Assembly (NCBI RefSeq): GCF_021216675.1
Contig: NZ_CP086120.1
Span: 2,152,501-2,216,500, forward strand
Direction of reading: 5' to 3'
Source of the DNA: Streptomyces gobiensis
Lineage (GTDB): Bacteria; Actinomycetota; Actinomycetes; Streptomycetales; Streptomycetaceae
DNA: 64,000 nucleotides
Position numbers and translations under genes: made by a program. Under the pieces are notes generated by a model. That model saw only the letters and a list, made by a program, of their open reading frames with translations. It did not search any database and was not told the origin of the DNA. This document shows, one piece after another, positions 25,771 to 34,149 of this stretch. Positions within the stretch are counted from its first letter, which is position 1; each line of letters opens with the position of its first letter.

Positions 25771-26249
25771 GCGTATGGGCAGCACTCGCGGGCGGGCTCG
25801 TCGGCACCCTCGTCCTCACCACCGCGCTGCGGACCGCGGGCGAGCTGAAGCTCACCCGTATGGATATCCCCTTCCTGCTCGGCAGCGCCTTCACCACCAA
25901 CCGCACCCGCGCCAAGGCACTTGGCTACCTGCTGCACTTCGCCGCCGGACTGCTCTTCGCCCTCGGCTACTACGTCCTGTTCCTCATCCTTGGCCAGAGC
26001 GGCTGGATGCTGGGGGCGATGTTCGGAATGGTCCACGGCATGTTCGCCGGAACCGCGCTGGTCAACATCCTCCTGCCCCTCGTCCACCCCCGGATGGCCA
26101 CCCCCCTCACCAGCGCCCCGGACGTGGCGCTGCTGGAACCTCCTGGCTTCCTCATGCTCAACTACGGCCTCGCCACCCCCGTCATCAGCCTCGTCGCCCA
26201 CATCGTCTACGGCGCCCTCGTCGGCGGCTTCACCTTGCTCGCCCAGTAG
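25767..26249 (+). CDS. Small polytopic membrane protein coupled to the GH15 gene
   Basis: 160 residues with four hydrophobic segments (about 5-22, 55-75, 78-100, 135-158) and a conserved-looking internal loop (TRMDIPFLLGSAFTTNRTRAKA). I do not recognise a specific function. Translation is coupled to the GH15 gene by an ATGA overlap, so a shared role such as sugar handling is possible. Confidence 0.7.
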   Translation: MSVWAALAGGLVGTLVLTTALRTAGELKLTRMDIPFLLGSAFTTNRTRAKALGYLLHFAAGLLFALGYYVLFLILGQSGWMLGAMFGMVHGMFAGTALVNILLPLVHPRMATPLTSAPDVALLEPPGFLMLNYGLATPVISLVAHIVYGALVGGFTLLAQ

Positions 26250-26265
26250 CAGCCGGAGCCGGGGC

Positions 26266-26796
26266 TCAGTCCGTGGCCAGCCGGGCATGCAGATGGACGT
26301 CCTGGAACGTCACGCCATCCGCGCTCACCATGGCGCCGCGCAGCAGCCCCTCGGCGGGGTAGCCGCCGCGCTGCGCGACACGGCAGGAGGCGTCGTTGGC
26401 GGCGGCGTGCCCGAGCTCCAGCCGGTGCAGGCGCAGCGTTGCGAACGCCCAGCGGGTGATGGCCAGCAGCGCGTGGGTGGCCGCGCCCCGGCCACGGGCC
26501 TCGGGGAGCAGCCAGTAGGTGATACGGGCCGTACGGAACCCGTAGTCGATCGCGCCCACTTCGGCGTTGCCCAGAATGCGGCCGCCGTCCGCCGGGTCGG
26601 TGATGGCCCAGGACGCGCTCTCACCGGACTCCCACTTCTCGCCCCGGCTCGCCAGCCAGCACTGGGCGCCGGGCAGGTCGGGCGACGGCGCCAGTACGGT
26701 GTTCCAGCGGCGGAACTCCGGGTCGCTGAAGCCGCGTAACGCGGCGTCGAGATCAGCGTCACCGCGCCCCCACGGCCGCAGCACCAGCCCGGACAT
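26266..26796 (-). CDS. GNAT-family N-acetyltransferase
   Basis: 176 residues from ATG 26796. It has the GNAT fold signature: LVLRPWGRGDADLDAALRGF at the start and YWLLPEARGRGAATHALLAITRWAF with the acetyl-CoA pyrophosphate loop RGRGAA near residue 110. It resembles RimJ/RimL-type acetyltransferases acting on protein N-termini or small amines. The frame continues to a TTG at 26829 and a GTG at 26817, but neither has a clear ribosome site. It follows the DoxX-DUF35 genes in the same direction and may be their distal partner. Confidence 0.75.
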   Translation of the reverse strand: MSGLVLRPWGRGDADLDAALRGFSDPEFRRWNTVLAPSPDLPGAQCWLASRGEKWESGESASWAITDPADGGRILGNAEVGAIDYGFRTARITYWLLPEARGRGAATHALLAITRWAFATLRLHRLELGHAAANDASCRVAQRGGYPAEGLLRGAMVSADGVTFQDVHLHARLATD

Positions 26797-26835
26797 CTCC
26801 AGCTCAACAGCCTCCACAACCGCATTCAACCACCG

Positions 26836-26854
26836 GTGTTGTGGGCAATCGTTC
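26836..26854. repeat. Fragment of the dispersed repeat
   Basis: GTGTTGTGGGCAATCGTTC matches one end of the intergenic repeat family (compare 1938-1958), with no second half. It lies between the DUF35 and GNAT genes. Confidence 0.5.
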
Positions 26855-26862
26855 TTCCCCCG

Positions 26863-27261
26863 CTACGCCGGGCGGAAGATCGGCACCGCCAGCTCGCCCG
26901 CCGCGCAAAAAGCGACCCGCAGCGGCATCCCCACCCGCAGCCCGCCCTCCGCACACCCACTCACCTCCGTCATCATCCGCGGCCCCTCCGCGAGGTCCAC
27001 GACCGCAGCCACATACGGCACTCGGCCACCAAAGGGCGGCAGGTCGTTGCGGTGAACGACGGACCACGTATAAAGCGTGGCGCGGCCACTGGCCGTCTCC
27101 CAGGAGACGTCCTCGCTCCAGCAGCGCGGGCAGAATTCGCGTGGATAGTGATGGGCCGCCGTACACGACAGGCAGCGCCGGATCAGCAGTCGGCCGCACG
27201 CCGCCGCGTCCCAGTAGGTACGGGAGAAGACGTCGGCCTCAGGAACATCGAAGCGCGTCAT
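26863..27261 (-). CDS. Zinc-ribbon/OB-fold DUF35 protein, second copy
   Basis: 132 residues. A zinc ribbon with Cys30, Cys33, Cys44 and Cys47 is followed by an OB-fold (TLYTWSVVHRNDLPPF...). It is a likely CoA-binding partner of a thiolase-fold aldolase; the nearest candidate is the protein at 22600-23808, which lacks an adjacent DUF35. The start overlaps the DoxX-like stop as ATGA, and the pair share the promoter with operator site 5. Confidence 0.85.
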   Translation of the reverse strand: MTRFDVPEADVFSRTYWDAAACGRLLIRRCLSCTAAHHYPREFCPRCWSEDVSWETASGRATLYTWSVVHRNDLPPFGGRVPYVAAVVDLAEGPRMMTEVSGCAEGGLRVGMPLRVAFCAAGELAVPIFRPA

Positions 27262-27710
27262 CAGAACAGCCCGAGCGCACTGTCAAGCGACCAGGTCTGC
27301 CAGCTCATGCCGCCGAGCGCGACCAGTGATATCAGGGCCATCATGGAGTTCTGTCCCTGCTCCGCCCAGTCATGGATCATCAGCACCAGATAGAGCAGGT
27401 TGAGCAGCAGCCCGCCCGCCAGGGCGATGGGCGTGAGGAAGCCGAAGATGAGCCCCAGCCCCAAGGCCAGCTCCGCGTAGACGACGACATACGCCATCAG
27501 CTTCGGCCGCGGCGCGACCACCGCCGTGAAGCCCTTCCCCACGAACCGCCAGCTGTGCTTGTCCGCGACGTCCGCCGCCCAGGCGATGCCCGTGCCGCGC
27601 TGAAACCAGCCCTGCTTGTCCTTGTGCCGCCAGCTCTCCAGCCACCACAGGCCGAGGCCGATGCGCAGCACGGCGAGCCATTCGGCGCCGCTGAGCCAGA
27701 TCGTCTCCAC
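27261..27710 (-). CDS. DoxX-family membrane protein
   Basis: 149 residues with four membrane segments, the DoxX pattern: EWLAVLRIGLGLWWLESWRHK at the start, then AYVVVYAELALGLGLIFGFLTPIALAGGLLLNLLYLVL. DoxX proteins are quinone-linked or redox-associated membrane proteins; function here unknown. GTG 27710 is chosen because AGGAGAGAGGTGG precedes it, although the frame stays open past the operator. Leads a DoxX-DUF35 operon, divergent from the monooxygenase. Confidence 0.75.
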   Translation of the reverse strand: METIWLSGAEWLAVLRIGLGLWWLESWRHKDKQGWFQRGTGIAWAADVADKHSWRFVGKGFTAVVAPRPKLMAYVVVYAELALGLGLIFGFLTPIALAGGLLLNLLYLVLMIHDWAEQGQNSMMALISLVALGGMSWQTWSLDSALGLF

Positions 27711-27767
27711 TGACGGCCACCTCTCTCCTGTTGCACGGGTTCCCCGCTTCCGCGGCATCCCAGTTTT

Positions 27768-27782
27768 CTGACGGTACGTCAG
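27768..27782. promoter_or_regulatory. Operator-like palindrome CTGAC-GGTAC-GTCAG (site 5)
   Basis: Perfect arms and a palindromic spacer core. It is centred between the divergent DoxX (start 27710) and monooxygenase (start 27839) genes, 57 and 56 bases from the two starts. Confidence 0.8.
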
Positions 27783-27838
27783 TTGAATGGATGAGACGGT
27801 ATCTACGCAAGGGGGCAACCGGAGATAGGCTCATCGAC

Positions 27839-29014
27839 ATGCCCATATCCGACGATGACAGACCTGTTCACATCCTTGGCGCCGGTCCGGGCGGACTCGC
27901 CACCGCGGCCGCACTCCGCAAGCGCGGCATACGTGCCGTCATCCTGGAAAAGTCGGACTCGGTCGCCGCGTCCTGGCGTGGCCACTATGACCGGCTGCGG
28001 CTGCACACCACTCGCCGCTGGTCCGCGCTGCCGGGGCTGCCGATCCCGCGCTCCTTCGGGCGCTGGGTGAGCCGGGACGACCTGGTGCGCTATCTGGAGC
28101 GCTACGCCGAGCACCACCGGCTTGAGATAGCGACCGGGGTCCAGGTCAGCCGTATTGACCGTATCGACGGTAACGACCGCGCCACCGGCTCCGCGCAAGG
28201 CGAGAGCTGGCTGCTGCGGGCGAACGGCGGACGCGAGCTCAGTGCCCCGGCCGTTGTCGTGGCGACGGGGTACAACCACACCCCCCACATCCCCGACTGG
28301 CCCGGGCGCGACGACTTCACCAACGAGCTGCTGCACGCCGCGGACTACCGGAACGCCGCGCCGTACGAGGGCAAGGACGTCCTGGTCGTCGGCGTCGGCA
28401 ATACGGGCGCCGAGATCGCCGTCGACCTGGCCCAGGGCGGTGCGGAGCGGGTGCGGCTGGCGGTGCGTACGGCACCGCACATCGTGCGCCGCTCAACGGC
28501 GGGGTGGCCCGCACAGGCCAGCGGGATCCTGGCACGGCGACTGCCGACCCGTATGGTCGACCGGGCGGCCGGAGTGCTGGCCAGGGTGAGCACCCCCAAT
28601 CTGACCCGGCGAGGGCTGCCACGCCCCGATACCGGGCTGTACTCACGCGTCCGGGAGGGTGCGGTCCCCGTTCTGGACGTCGGCCTGATCAAGGGTGTCC
28701 GCAAGGGCTTGATCGAGCCGGTCGCCGCCGTGGACTCCCTTGAGGAGATAAAGGTCCACCTCGCGGACGGCGGCACGATCAGCCCGGATGTCGTCATCGC
28801 GGCGACGGGCCACCGGCGGGGCCTGGAGGATCTGGTCGGCCACCTCTCCGTCCTCGATGACCGAGGGCTTCCCCTCGCGCACGGCCGCCGTACGCTGCCG
28901 ACGGCGCCCGGGCTGTACTTCACGGGTTACACCAACCCGATCAGCGGCATGCTGCGCGAGCTGGCGCTCGACGCGGAACGCATCGCGAAGGCGATAGCCC
29001 GCACCATGACGTGA
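27839..29014 (+). CDS. Flavin-containing monooxygenase
   Basis: 391 residues. The FAD-binding Rossmann motif GAGPGG is at 14-19 and a second, NADPH-binding motif GVGNTG near 190. The middle segment ATGYNHTPHIPDWPG and the C-terminal ATGHR resemble YUC/FMO-type and related single-component monooxygenases. It may oxygenate a ketone or alicyclic ring (hydroxylation or Baeyer-Villiger reaction); which is not visible. ATG 27839 is chosen, with GGAGA upstream; ATG 27791 in the same frame is an alternative. Single gene divergent from DoxX-DUF35 under the shared operator. Confidence 0.85.
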   Translation: MPISDDDRPVHILGAGPGGLATAAALRKRGIRAVILEKSDSVAASWRGHYDRLRLHTTRRWSALPGLPIPRSFGRWVSRDDLVRYLERYAEHHRLEIATGVQVSRIDRIDGNDRATGSAQGESWLLRANGGRELSAPAVVVATGYNHTPHIPDWPGRDDFTNELLHAADYRNAAPYEGKDVLVVGVGNTGAEIAVDLAQGGAERVRLAVRTAPHIVRRSTAGWPAQASGILARRLPTRMVDRAAGVLARVSTPNLTRRGLPRPDTGLYSRVREGAVPVLDVGLIKGVRKGLIEPVAAVDSLEEIKVHLADGGTISPDVVIAATGHRRGLEDLVGHLSVLDDRGLPLAHGRRTLPTAPGLYFTGYTNPISGMLRELALDAERIAKAIARTMT

Positions 29015-29103
29015 CACCAGGGCCGGAGACCACGGCCGGACACCGCCTGACTCCACAGCCTTGACGGAAAAACCGGCTGCACAATCGCCCGCCCAAGGGG
29101 TTA

Positions 29104-29142
29104 CTGACGTCCTGTCACTTAAGTAATCTGACAGAGCGTCAG
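29104..29142. promoter_or_regulatory. Tandem operator-like palindromes (site 6)
   Basis: CTGAC-AGAGC-GTCAG (29128-29142, perfect arms) is preceded 24 bases upstream by CTGAC-GTCCT-GTCAC (29104-29118, 9 of 10). The proximal site ends 40 bases before the acyl-CoA ligase start. This is the only promoter with two such sites on the same side. Confidence 0.75.
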
Positions 29143-29182
29143 CTAATTATGTCAGGCCGACATACAGGAGTGGGCGAGAACG

Positions 29183-31414
29183 ATGCTCGGATCAACTCAC
29201 GGCACCCTCACCACCACCCCACGGGCCGCCCACGTCATGGCGTGCGGCGCACGACCCGGCCCCGCGGTCCATGAACGTACGAGGGACGATCTCGATATCG
29301 CCCTCGATGTCAGCGGCCGCCCGCTACAGGCCGCCGTACCCGATCTGGACCGGCTCTTCCGGCCCGAATCGGTCGCCGTCGTCGGCGCCTCGGATGCCGA
29401 AGGACGCCCCAACACCGGCATCACACGCCAGCTCATCCGCTGGGCCGAACGCGTCGGTGCCCGGCTGCATCCCGTGCACCCCACCCGGGAGACCGTCTTC
29501 GGCCTGCCCTGCGCCGCCGCTGTCGCCGATCTGCCCGAGCCCGTCGACCTCGCTGTCCTCCTCATCTCCGACCCCGCCCCGGTGATTGAGCAGCTGGCCG
29601 ACACCAAGACCAGGTTCGCCGTCGCCTTCGCCTCCGGCTTCGCCGAGACCGGCGAGGACGGCGCCGCCGCACAGAAGCGGCTGACCGAGGCCGTAGCCCG
29701 CTCCGGGCTGCGGCTCCTCGGACCGAACACCAACCTCAACGCCTTCGAGGAGTTCCGCGAGGATCTGACGGGCCCGGCCATCGCCCTGATCACCCAGTCC
29801 GGTCATCAGGGTCGTCCGGTCTTCACCCTCCAGGAGCTGGGCATACGCCTGTCCCACTGGGCGCCGACCGGCAATGAGGCCGATCTGGAAACCGCCGACT
29901 TCATCTCCTACTTCGCCGAGCGGCCCGAGGTCGGAGCGATCGCCGCCTATATCGAAGGCATCAAGGACGGCCGCTCCTTCCTTCTCGCCGCCGACCACGC
30001 GGCCCGCAATCATGTCCCCGTCGTCGCGGTCAAGGTCGGCCGGACCGAGACCGGCGCCCGCACGGCCGCCTCGCACACCGGCAAGCTCACCGGCGCGGAC
30101 GATGTGGTCGACGCGGCCATGCGGCAGTACGGCGTCATCCGCGTCGACGGGCTCGACGAGCTCCAGGACACCGCCGCCCTCCTGGCCCGCGCCCGCCCAC
30201 CCCAGGCCGACGGGGTGGCGGTGTACTCCATCTCCGGTGGCACCGGCGCCCACTTCGCGGACCTGGCCGAAGCCGCCGGGCTCCATCTCCCCGCCCTCTC
30301 CGGACCGAAACAAACCGAACTCCACCGGTGGATCCCGGACTACCTCAGCGTCGCCAACCCCATCGACAACGGCGGCCACCCCGTGGGCGACTGGCGCGGC
30401 CGGAAAATCATCGACGCGCTCCTCGACGACCCGGCCATCGGCGTACTGATCTGCCCGATCACCGGCCCCTTCCCACCGATGAGCGACAAGCTCACCCAGG
30501 ATCTCGTCGAGGCGGCCGAGCAGACGGACAAGCTCATCTGCGTGATCTGGGGCTCCCCGGTCGGCACCGAGGACGCCTACCGCACCACCCTGCTGGGCTC
30601 CTCCCGGGTCGCCACCTTCCGTACCTTCGGCAACTGCGTCACCGCCGTACGGGCCTACTTCGGCCACCACCACTTCACCCACGACTACCGCTCCCCCCTC
30701 GATGAGGCACCCCGTACGCCGTCCCCCTCCGCCCGGAAGGCGCGGGCGCTGCTACGCCCCGGGCAGCAGCTGAGCGAGCACGCCGCGAAGCAACTGCTGC
30801 GCTCCTACGGCATCCGGGTCCCCCGCGAGCAGCTGGTGACCAGTGCGGCGGCGGCCGTACGGGCGGCCAGTCAGATCGGCTACCCAGCGGTGATGAAGGC
30901 CTCGGCGCCCCAGCTCGCCCATAAGACCGAGCTCGGCCTGGTGAAGATCGGCCTCACCTCCGCCAGTCAGATCCGCGACGCCTATCGCGAACTCACCGAT
31001 ATCGCCCGCTACGAGGGCATCGAGCTGGACGGTGTCCTGGTGTGCCATATGGTCGACCGGGGAGTGGAGATGGCCCTGGGCATCACCCAGGACCAGCTCT
31101 TCGGTCCGACGGTCACCCTCGCCCTCGGCGGCACCCTGATCGAGGTGCTGCGGGACACCGCTGTCCGCGTCCCGCCCTTCGGCGAGAACCACGCCCGTAC
31201 GATGCTCGGCGAACTGCGCGGTCATGCCCTGCTGGAAGGGGTCCGCGGCATGCCCGCAGCGGACGCCAACGCCCTGGTCGACGTCATCCTCCGCGTCCAG
31301 CGGATGGCGCTGGAGCTGGGCGGCGAACTCGCCGAGCTGGACATCAACCCACTGGTGGTCCTGGAACACGGCCAGGGCGCGGTGGCGCTCGACGCCCTCG
31401 CCATCTGCCGCTGA
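29183..31414 (+). CDS. ADP-forming acetate/acyl-CoA ligase family protein
   Basis: 743 residues in the fused acyl-CoA synthetase (NDP-forming) layout: CoA-binding domain (FRPESVAVVGASDAEGRPN, about 55-80), two succinyl-CoA-ligase-like domains with the phosphohistidine segment ASHTGKLTGAD near 295-305, and a C-terminal ATP-grasp domain (about 520-740; GYPAVMKASAPQLAHKTELGLVK). It interconverts an acyl-CoA plus ADP/Pi and an acid plus ATP. In this context it may activate or release a short or branched acid. The start is tentative; about 50 N-terminal residues precede the conserved domain. Enoyl-CoA hydratase follows by 13 bases. Confidence 0.85.
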   Translation: MLGSTHGTLTTTPRAAHVMACGARPGPAVHERTRDDLDIALDVSGRPLQAAVPDLDRLFRPESVAVVGASDAEGRPNTGITRQLIRWAERVGARLHPVHPTRETVFGLPCAAAVADLPEPVDLAVLLISDPAPVIEQLADTKTRFAVAFASGFAETGEDGAAAQKRLTEAVARSGLRLLGPNTNLNAFEEFREDLTGPAIALITQSGHQGRPVFTLQELGIRLSHWAPTGNEADLETADFISYFAERPEVGAIAAYIEGIKDGRSFLLAADHAARNHVPVVAVKVGRTETGARTAASHTGKLTGADDVVDAAMRQYGVIRVDGLDELQDTAALLARARPPQADGVAVYSISGGTGAHFADLAEAAGLHLPALSGPKQTELHRWIPDYLSVANPIDNGGHPVGDWRGRKIIDALLDDPAIGVLICPITGPFPPMSDKLTQDLVEAAEQTDKLICVIWGSPVGTEDAYRTTLLGSSRVATFRTFGNCVTAVRAYFGHHHFTHDYRSPLDEAPRTPSPSARKARALLRPGQQLSEHAAKQLLRSYGIRVPREQLVTSAAAAVRAASQIGYPAVMKASAPQLAHKTELGLVKIGLTSASQIRDAYRELTDIARYEGIELDGVLVCHMVDRGVEMALGITQDQLFGPTVTLALGGTLIEVLRDTAVRVPPFGENHARTMLGELRGHALLEGVRGMPAADANALVDVILRVQRMALELGGELAELDINPLVVLEHGQGAVALDALAICR

Positions 31415-31427
31415 AGGGAACCCGCGC

Positions 31428-32225
31428 ATGGACCAGCCGGTCATCCACGCCACCCACAACCACGTCACCTGGATCACCCTCAACCGCCCAGCGGCCATGA
31501 ACGCCCTTACCTGGGAACACCGTGAGCGCGTCATCGCCCTGCTCGCCGACGCCTCCGCCGACCCGGACATCCGCGCGGTCGTCATCACCGGCACCGGCAA
31601 GGCCTTCTGCGCGGGCGCCGACCTACGCGCCCCCGCCCCTCCCGGCCCGGAACGCGACCGTGTCGCCGGAGACATAGCCCGTACGATCCGGCAGGGCGCC
31701 CAGCGGCTCATCGCCGCCGTACTGGACTGCGAAAAACCGGTCATCGCCGCCGTCAACGGCACGGCAGCGGGCCTGGGCTCACACTTAGCACTCGCCTGCG
31801 ACCTGACCCTGGCGGCCGAATCCGCCACATTCATCGAGGTGTTCGCGCGCCGTGGCCTGGTCCCGGACGGCGGCGGCGCCTACCTCCTGACCCGCCTCAT
31901 CGGCCCGCAGCGAACCAAGGAGCTGATGTTCTTCGGCGACGCGCTCCCCGCACCCGCCGCCGAACGGCTGGGGCTGGCCAACCGCGTCGTACCGGACGAC
32001 GACCTGGAGAAGACGGCCCGCGAATGGGCCGAGCGACTGGCCACCGGCCCCACCCGGGCCCTGGCCCTCACCAAGCAGCTCGTCAACGCCTCACTCGACT
32101 CCGACCGCACCACCGCGTTCGCCGCCGAGGCGACCGCCCAGGAGATCAATATGACCACCGCAGACGCCGCCGAAGGCGTCCGTGCCTTCACCGAACGCCG
32201 CCCCCCGGACTACCAAGGCCGCTGA
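31428..32225 (+). CDS. Enoyl-CoA hydratase/isomerase family protein, second copy
   Basis: 265 residues, crotonase fold: ITLNRPAAMNALTWE near 17-31, GKAFCAGADLRAP near 58-70, oxyanion hole segment NGTAAGLGSHLALACD near 105-120, and GLVPDGGGAYLLTRLIG near 141-157, which carries acidic residues typical of hydratases. It should add water to an enoyl-CoA or isomerise it. Second gene of the operator-controlled ligase-hydratase operon. Confidence 0.87.
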   Translation: MDQPVIHATHNHVTWITLNRPAAMNALTWEHRERVIALLADASADPDIRAVVITGTGKAFCAGADLRAPAPPGPERDRVAGDIARTIRQGAQRLIAAVLDCEKPVIAAVNGTAAGLGSHLALACDLTLAAESATFIEVFARRGLVPDGGGAYLLTRLIGPQRTKELMFFGDALPAPAAERLGLANRVVPDDDLEKTAREWAERLATGPTRALALTKQLVNASLDSDRTTAFAAEATAQEINMTTADAAEGVRAFTERRPPDYQGR

Positions 32226-32266
32226 CAACCACAACACCCATCCCCACCCCCCCAAACCCTTCCAAT

Positions 32267-32281
32267 CTGACACTCCATCAG
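32267..32281. promoter_or_regulatory. Operator-like palindrome CTGAC-ACTCC-ATCAG (site 7)
   Basis: 9 of 10 arm bases match; 13 bases before the flavin reductase ATG at 32295, where it would block initiation directly. Confidence 0.7.
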
Positions 32282-32294
32282 CTTCAATAATCCC

Positions 32295-32888
32295 ATGATG
32301 GGACATGCAGGGATGGCCGCCACAGCCGTACGCTTTCTGCACTCGGCCGACCCCCTCCCGCCCCCGGAACTCCGATGCGTGCGCGAGGACGAACGCGCCC
32401 CCATTGCTCCGTCCGAACTCCGCCGGGTCCTGAGCCACTTCGCCTCCGGCGTTACGGTCATCACATCCCCGGCCACCGACGACGACCCCTCCCCAGCGGG
32501 CTTCGCCTGCCAGTCCTTCGCCTCCCTCTCCCTCACCCCACCGCTGGTCGCCTTCATGGTCGCCCGCACCTCGACCACCTGGCCACGGATCGCCCGTGCC
32601 GGAGTCTTCTGCGTCAACATCCTCGGCGACCACCAGGCCGAGCTGTGCCGCGCCTTCGCCATCAGCGGCGCGGACAAGTTCGCGGGCGTAACCCACACCC
32701 CCGCCCCCAGCACCGGTTCCCCACTCCTCGACGGCGCCCCGGCCTGGATCGACTGCACCATCCACACGGTCCACACCGGCGGCGACCACCTCATCGTCGT
32801 AGGCCGCGTCCAGTCCCTGGACACCCCCGCCCCCAACCGCCCCCCGCTCCTCTTCTTCCGGGGCGGCTTCGGCAGCTTCTGCGACTGA
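32295..32888 (+). CDS. Flavin reductase family protein (HsaB/HpaC-like)
   Basis: 197 residues. After a 35-residue variable start, LRRVLSHFASGVTVITS and GFACQSFASLSLTPPLVAFMVAR are the classic FMN-binding flavin reductase signatures, and GDHQAELCRAFA and HLIVVGRVQSL follow as in HpaC/HsaB. These enzymes supply reduced flavin to a two-component monooxygenase. No hydroxylase of the HsaA type lies adjacent; acyl-CoA dehydrogenase-like proteins elsewhere in the window, or genes outside it, could be partners. Two ATGs (32295, 32298) are possible. Confidence 0.83.
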   Translation: MMGHAGMAATAVRFLHSADPLPPPELRCVREDERAPIAPSELRRVLSHFASGVTVITSPATDDDPSPAGFACQSFASLSLTPPLVAFMVARTSTTWPRIARAGVFCVNILGDHQAELCRAFAISGADKFAGVTHTPAPSTGSPLLDGAPAWIDCTIHTVHTGGDHLIVVGRVQSLDTPAPNRPPLLFFRGGFGSFCD

Positions 32889-32908
32889 CCCCGGCCCGAG
32901 CCTCCGCC

Positions 32909-33220
32909 CTACTGAGCAACCGTGCGCGCGGCTCTCCACGCCTGATAGAGCGCCCGCCCACGCGGGCACCCACGCCCGCCGCTCTGACAGCACGCCGCAC
33001 ACCTGGCAGCGTGCTCCAGCCAGCGCAACCACCGACCGTCGGCCGCAGTGCGGGATGGCGCCGTTTCCATCAGGTCGAGGGCATCGGGCCCAGGAAAATA
33101 GTGCACGGCACACGCCAAACAGGCCCAGACCGTACGACCGGGACCCGTGGCTGCGTGGATGTCACACACCTTGACCGGCTCATCAGCAACGAGATCACAG
33201 CGCGCACAGATCACATCCAC
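32909..33220 (-). CDS. Cysteine-rich hypothetical protein
   Basis: 103 residues with several CxxC-like groups: CARC near 5-8, CLAC near 34-37, CAAC and CPRG near the C-terminus. This suggests a zinc-binding protein. I do not recognise a family. It starts directly after the stop of the next small gene, with which it forms a two-gene leftward unit, and the pair is divergent from the GntR gene. Confidence 0.55.
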   Translation of the reverse strand: MDVICARCDLVADEPVKVCDIHAATGPGRTVWACLACAVHYFPGPDALDLMETAPSRTAADGRWLRWLEHAARCAACCQSGGRGCPRGRALYQAWRAARTVAQ

Positions 33221-33496
33221 TCAGGCCACCCCCACCAGCGCGAGAGCGGCACGCCGCTCCTGCTGCTCGTACGCGACGAGATACGGACGGACCATGACGG
33301 TCGCATCACCATCAATGAAGTCCTCACTCCGTCCACGCGGAGCCCAGGGCAGATACGGCGGATCCCACGACACCACCACGACAGGACGCCGCACCGCGAC
33401 CGCCCGGCAGGGCGCGGCAGACGCCCGGTGGCGCCCGGTCGGCCGAGGCACAAACAGAGCCCTCGCCATCTCAATCAGAGCATGGATAATGCTCAA
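33221..33496 (-). CDS. Small hypothetical protein paired with the cysteine-rich gene
   Basis: 91 residues if begun at TTG 33496, which has AAGAAGGAG nine bases upstream; ATG 33469 would give 82. Sequence includes MARALFVPRPTGRHR and WDPPYLPWAPRGRSEDFIDGDATVMVRPYLVAYEQQERR. Small proteins of this style next to GntR regulators occur in many Streptomyces genomes; function unknown. Confidence 0.5.
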   Translation of the reverse strand: MSIIHALIEMARALFVPRPTGRHRASAAPCRAVAVRRPVVVVSWDPPYLPWAPRGRSEDFIDGDATVMVRPYLVAYEQQERRAALALVGVA

Positions 33497-33653
33497 GTCA
33501 CTCAGCTCCTTCTTAGCTGTTTGGCCACGCCCCGGGAGGTCTAGCCACCTCGCCGGGGTCCTTGGTATGCGCGACAATACAGGTACCTGGTCACACCCTG
33601 CCATGGCATGACACAAATTAACCGAGGTGCCCCTGCCCTCATACCTTCCGACC

Positions 33654-33962
33654 ATGACTGAGATCCCAGCGGGGTACGGTCCCGACGACGAGATCGATCA
33701 CGACGCGCCGGACCCCGTCTACCTGCAACTCGCCGCTGTGCTGGTAACCCGCATCGAGCGCGGTGACTACCCGCCACGGCGCGCCGTGCCCGGCGTGGAC
33801 CGGCTGGTCCAGGAGTTCGGGGTCGCTCGCGGTACGGCCCGCAAGACGCTCGTACTCCTCGCGGAGCTGGGCATCGTGCGGACGGTCGTAGGAAAGGGCT
33901 CCTTCGTCATGGAGCCGCAGCCGGGAGGATCCAGCGAGGACGCCACTGACACCGAGGAATAG
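33654..33962 (+). CDS. Small GntR-type winged-helix regulator
   Basis: 102 residues. It consists essentially of the GntR DNA-binding domain: DPVYLQLAAVLVTRIERGDYPPRRAVPGVDRLVQEFGVARGTARKTLVLLAELGIVRTVVGKGSFV, without a C-terminal effector domain, like short YtrA-type or integrative-element regulators. A GTG at 33627 is an alternative start; neither has a good ribosome site. Its 3' end abuts the remnant of arsO. Confidence 0.75.
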   Translation: MTEIPAGYGPDDEIDHDAPDPVYLQLAAVLVTRIERGDYPPRRAVPGVDRLVQEFGVARGTARKTLVLLAELGIVRTVVGKGSFVMEPQPGGSSEDATDTEE

Positions 33963-34149
33963 CCCTCGTCGCAGCAGTAGTTCCGTTCGTGCCGCCAGGC
34001 GCCGCCGGGCCGGTCCTGGGCGTCGAGGATGACGAACTCGGCGCCCAGGCGGCGCAGGTGGTAGCCGACGGCGAGCCCGGCTTGGCCTCCCAGGCCCTGG
34101 GGGCCTGGGAGGTGCCCACAGCCGACCACCACCACGTCGACGGCTGCGG
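33963..34149 (-). pseudogene. Remnant of an ArsO-like flavin monooxygenase
   Basis: In the leftward frame, VDVVVVGCG ... GQAGLAVGYHLRRLGAEFVILDAQDRPGGAW is the N-terminus of ArsO-like FAD monooxygenases, placed directly after the ACR3 gene as in intact actinomycete ars operons. The dinucleotide-binding loop is interrupted by nine extra residues (HLPGPQGLG), encoded by an 11-bp inverted repeat with a 5-base loop (34086-34112). Homology ends after about 60 residues, where the GntR gene begins. No valid start is visible. It is a degraded fragment. Confidence 0.75.

Noticed and set aside
23425..25785. 786-codon minus-strand frame across the aldolase and GH15 genes
   Set aside because: Antisense shadow; lies over two genes with intact catalytic motifs and has no family features.
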